64,000 nt of DNA. Source: Breoghania sp. (GTDB lineage Bacteria; Pseudomonadota; Alphaproteobacteria; Rhizobiales; Stappiaceae). The DNA is taken from positions 62,001 to 126,000 of the forward strand of contig NZ_JASJAV010000029.1 in assembly GCF_030066895.1 (NCBI RefSeq), in the 5' to 3' direction. Position numbers and translations under genes: made by a program. The notes under the pieces were generated by a model. That model was given only the letters and a program-made list of their open reading frames with translations, searched no databases and was not told the origin of the DNA. Below, one piece after another: positions 62,409 through 64,000 of this stretch (position 1 is its first letter; each line of letters begins with the position of its first letter).

Positions 62409-62925
62409 TCAAGCGGCGATCTCTCCATTCACCGTCGTCTGTTCGCGTCCGAAGAGCTTTTCGAGCGATAGAATGATGACCATCCCGTTCTGGGTGGTGA
62501 CGATGCCGGACAGATAGGCGGTCGATGCCGCATGCTCTGTTTCGGGAACCGGCCTGATTTCGTCGGAGTCGATGGTCAGGATGTCGGAAACCGCATCGAC
62601 GAGCAGGCCGATGGTCCGGTCCATCACGCTGGCGATGATGACCACGTGAAAGGCCGAAGCCTCGGTCATGCCCATGCCGAAGCGGCAGCGCAGATCGAAG
62701 ATCGGCACGATGTGCCGCGCAGGTTCATGACGCCGCGATTGTACTGGGGCTGATTGGGCAGGGTCGCCGTTTCCGTCCAGCCCTTGATCTCGCGCACCGA
62801 AATGATGTCGATCGTGAATTCTTCCCTGTCGACGCGGAAACTGATGAACTGACGCGTTTCGCGCACGGACTGGTCCGGCTTGGCGGTCGTTTCCGCCACG
62901 GGGGCATGTCTTCGATGTTGCTCAT
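62409..62925 (-). pseudogene. cheW: Chemotaxis coupling protein CheW, frameshifted
   Basis: ATG 62925 overlaps the cheA stop. A shift at a C5 run near 62900 comes after MSNIEDMP. The CheW body then follows (TRQFISFRVDREEFTIDIISVREIKGW, NRGVMNLRG). A second shift near 62715 comes before PIFDLRCRFGM, after which GLLVDAVSDILTID runs to TGA 62409-62411. CheW couples receptors to CheA. The 127 bp between cheW and the receptor gene have no feature I recognise. Confidence 0.87.
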
Positions 62926-64000
62926 GACAATCCTTCGTCTTGCTCAAGCCAGAGCGGCAAGGGGGCTCCCGTTTCGGGTGACGAAGCCGGTGCGATCTCG
63001 GTGTCGGTGGAAATCTGGGACGGACGGGCGACATGTCCTGACGCGTGATCAGGCATGCGGCGCAACTGCTCGACATCCAGGATCAGGGACACGCGGCCGT
63101 CACCCAGAATGGTGGCGCCGGATATGCCGGGAATTGGCTCGAAATTGTCGTGCAGGCTCTTGATCACCACCTGCTGTTGGCCGATCAGCTCATCGACCAC
63201 GATGACGATCTTGCTGTTGTTGGCGCTCTCCACCAGGACCACGAGGCCGTCCCATGCGACGGGAATGGCCTCGCGCACGCCGAAGATGCGGCTGAGGTGA
63301 ATGAGGCGGATGTATTCGCCGCGGATGAACACAACTTCGCCGCCGCCGGTCAGGGCACGGACATGTGCGCGATCCGGCTTGAAGCTTTCCACGATGCTCG
63401 TCAGCGGGAGGATGTATTTCTCACGTCCGACGGCCACCAGCATCCCGTCAAGCACCGCCAGGGTGAGCGGGATGCTCAGGGTGAAACGGGTGCCCTTGCC
63501 CGCTTTCGGGCGCATGGTGATGCGGCCGCCGAGATTGACGATGTTCCGGCGCACGACATCCATGCCGACGCCGCGCCCCGACACGTCGGATACGGCGGCT
63601 GCGGTTGAGAAGCCTGGTGCGAAGATCAGATCGTCGATCTCGTCGTCGCAAAGCTTGGCATCGGGGGCGATGAGATCTTTCTCCACCGCCTTGGCGACAG
63701 CTTTTCGCGACTGATACCGGCGCCGTCATCGGTCAGTTCGATGAGAATGTTACCGCTGGCATGGCTGGCGGTCAGGCGAACAGTGCCCTGTTCCGACTTG
63801 CCGTTCGTGGCGCGGACATCGGGAGCCTCGATGCCGTGATCAACGGCGTTGCGGATCATGTGAGTCAGCGGATCCGCGAGTTCCTCGATGACCGTCTTGT
63901 CGATTTCGGTCCGTTCTCCGGCAGTCATGAGCCGAACCTTCTTGCCGAGCTTGGCGGAGATGTCGCGCACCATGCGCGGCATGCGCGCGAAGACGGATTT
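62922..64000 (-). pseudogene. cheA: Chemotaxis histidine kinase CheA, C-terminal part, frameshifted (continues beyond window)
   Basis: The gene enters from the right edge. Visible are the HATPase domain (LADPLTHMIRNAVDHGIEAP as N-box, LTDDGAGI as G1, SGRGVGMDVVRRNI as G2, TRFTLSIPLTLAVLDGML) and the C-terminal CheW-like regulatory domain (YILPLTSIVESFKP, GVREAIPVAWDGLVVLVE) to TGA 62922-62924. One frameshift near 63705 lies between G1 and the LAPDAKL segment. The phosphotransfer and dimerisation domains are outside the window. Confidence 0.87.

Noticed and set aside
1-64000. Stop-codon reassignment (TAG as Gln or Trp, TGA as Trp as in Hodgkinia)
   Set aside because: In-frame TAG, TAA and TGA all occur, each at several different expected amino acids, and all three are also used as genuine terminators at overlapping gene ends (for example TGA at 8986, TAA at 6750, TAG at 26149). 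Frameshifts cannot be explained by recoding.
1-64000. Mobile elements or prophage as cause of gene disruption
   Set aside because: No transposase, integrase or terminal inverted repeats with target duplication are seen in any interrupted gene; all lesions are point changes, small indels or clean deletions.
1-64000. tRNA or rRNA genes
   Set aside because: No cloverleaf-type or rRNA-like sequence was noticed in any gap between genes on reading both strands.

Overview
The window comes from a GC-rich alphaproteobacterium. The gene content (sarcosine oxidase, glycine betaine demethylation, NAD-dependent FdsGBAD formate dehydrogenase, Cyo quinol oxidase with SURF1, TRAP transporter, CheD/CheB cluster) fits a Rhizobiales or Stappia/Roseobacter-like lineage; I cannot name a species. 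The dominant property is gene decay. I recognise about 50 protein-coding loci, and only about ten look undamaged. The rest carry in-frame stop codons (mostly at positions where the family has Trp, Gln, Cys, Tyr or Arg), frameshifts (often at homopolymers), or internal deletions that remove catalytic parts. Operon order, start/stop overlaps and protein similarity are all still readable, so the decay is recent. Sequencing error could explain some single-base lesions but not the large deletions.

Layout. 1-10157 (+): glycine betaine catabolism in consecutive order: soxA (3' end), soxG, dgcA, dgcB, an etfA/etfB-like pair, gbcA, gbcB. Direct TGTCG repeats lie before dgcA and gbcA. 10173-10448: a three-copy intergenic repeat. 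10571-13852 (-): proVWX glycine betaine ABC importer. 14689-19874 (-): fdsG-fdsB-fdsA-fdsD, with fdsC missing, preceded by a LysR regulator (20038-20934). 21202-26151 (+): dipeptide-type ABC importer. 26148-30925 (-): cyoABCD plus SURF1. 31169-32430 (+): MFS transporter. 32496-34522 (-): a UPF0261 / TIM-barrel pair. 35284-42982 (+): LysR, TRAP dctPQM, a DapA-family aldolase, a molybdopterin oxidoreductase and an SDR. 43094-46987: small hypothetical gene, DUF554 membrane protein, CoA-transferase subunits, DeoR regulator. 47053-51912 (+): LOG-like protein and a sugar-type ABC importer. 52183-53216 (+): Acr3-like efflux protein. 53242-64000 (-): chemotaxis genes (cheA, cheW, PAS-MCP, cheD, cheB, a second MCP-like gene) followed by a STAS / REC-PP2C / HATPase partner-switching set, a molybdopterin-binding-fold periplasmic protein and a hybrid histidine kinase.

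Together the first 20 kb formed a betaine-to-CO2 route: ProVWX imports betaine, GbcAB, DgcAB and Sox remove methyl groups (released at formaldehyde level), ETF carries electrons, and FdsGBAD would oxidise the formate made from formaldehyde. Nearly every step is now broken. The terminal oxidase and chemotaxis systems are broken too. This is the pattern of a bacterium that recently moved to a protected, probably host-associated life, or went through a severe bottleneck. Family comparisons here are from memory of the families, not from database searches.
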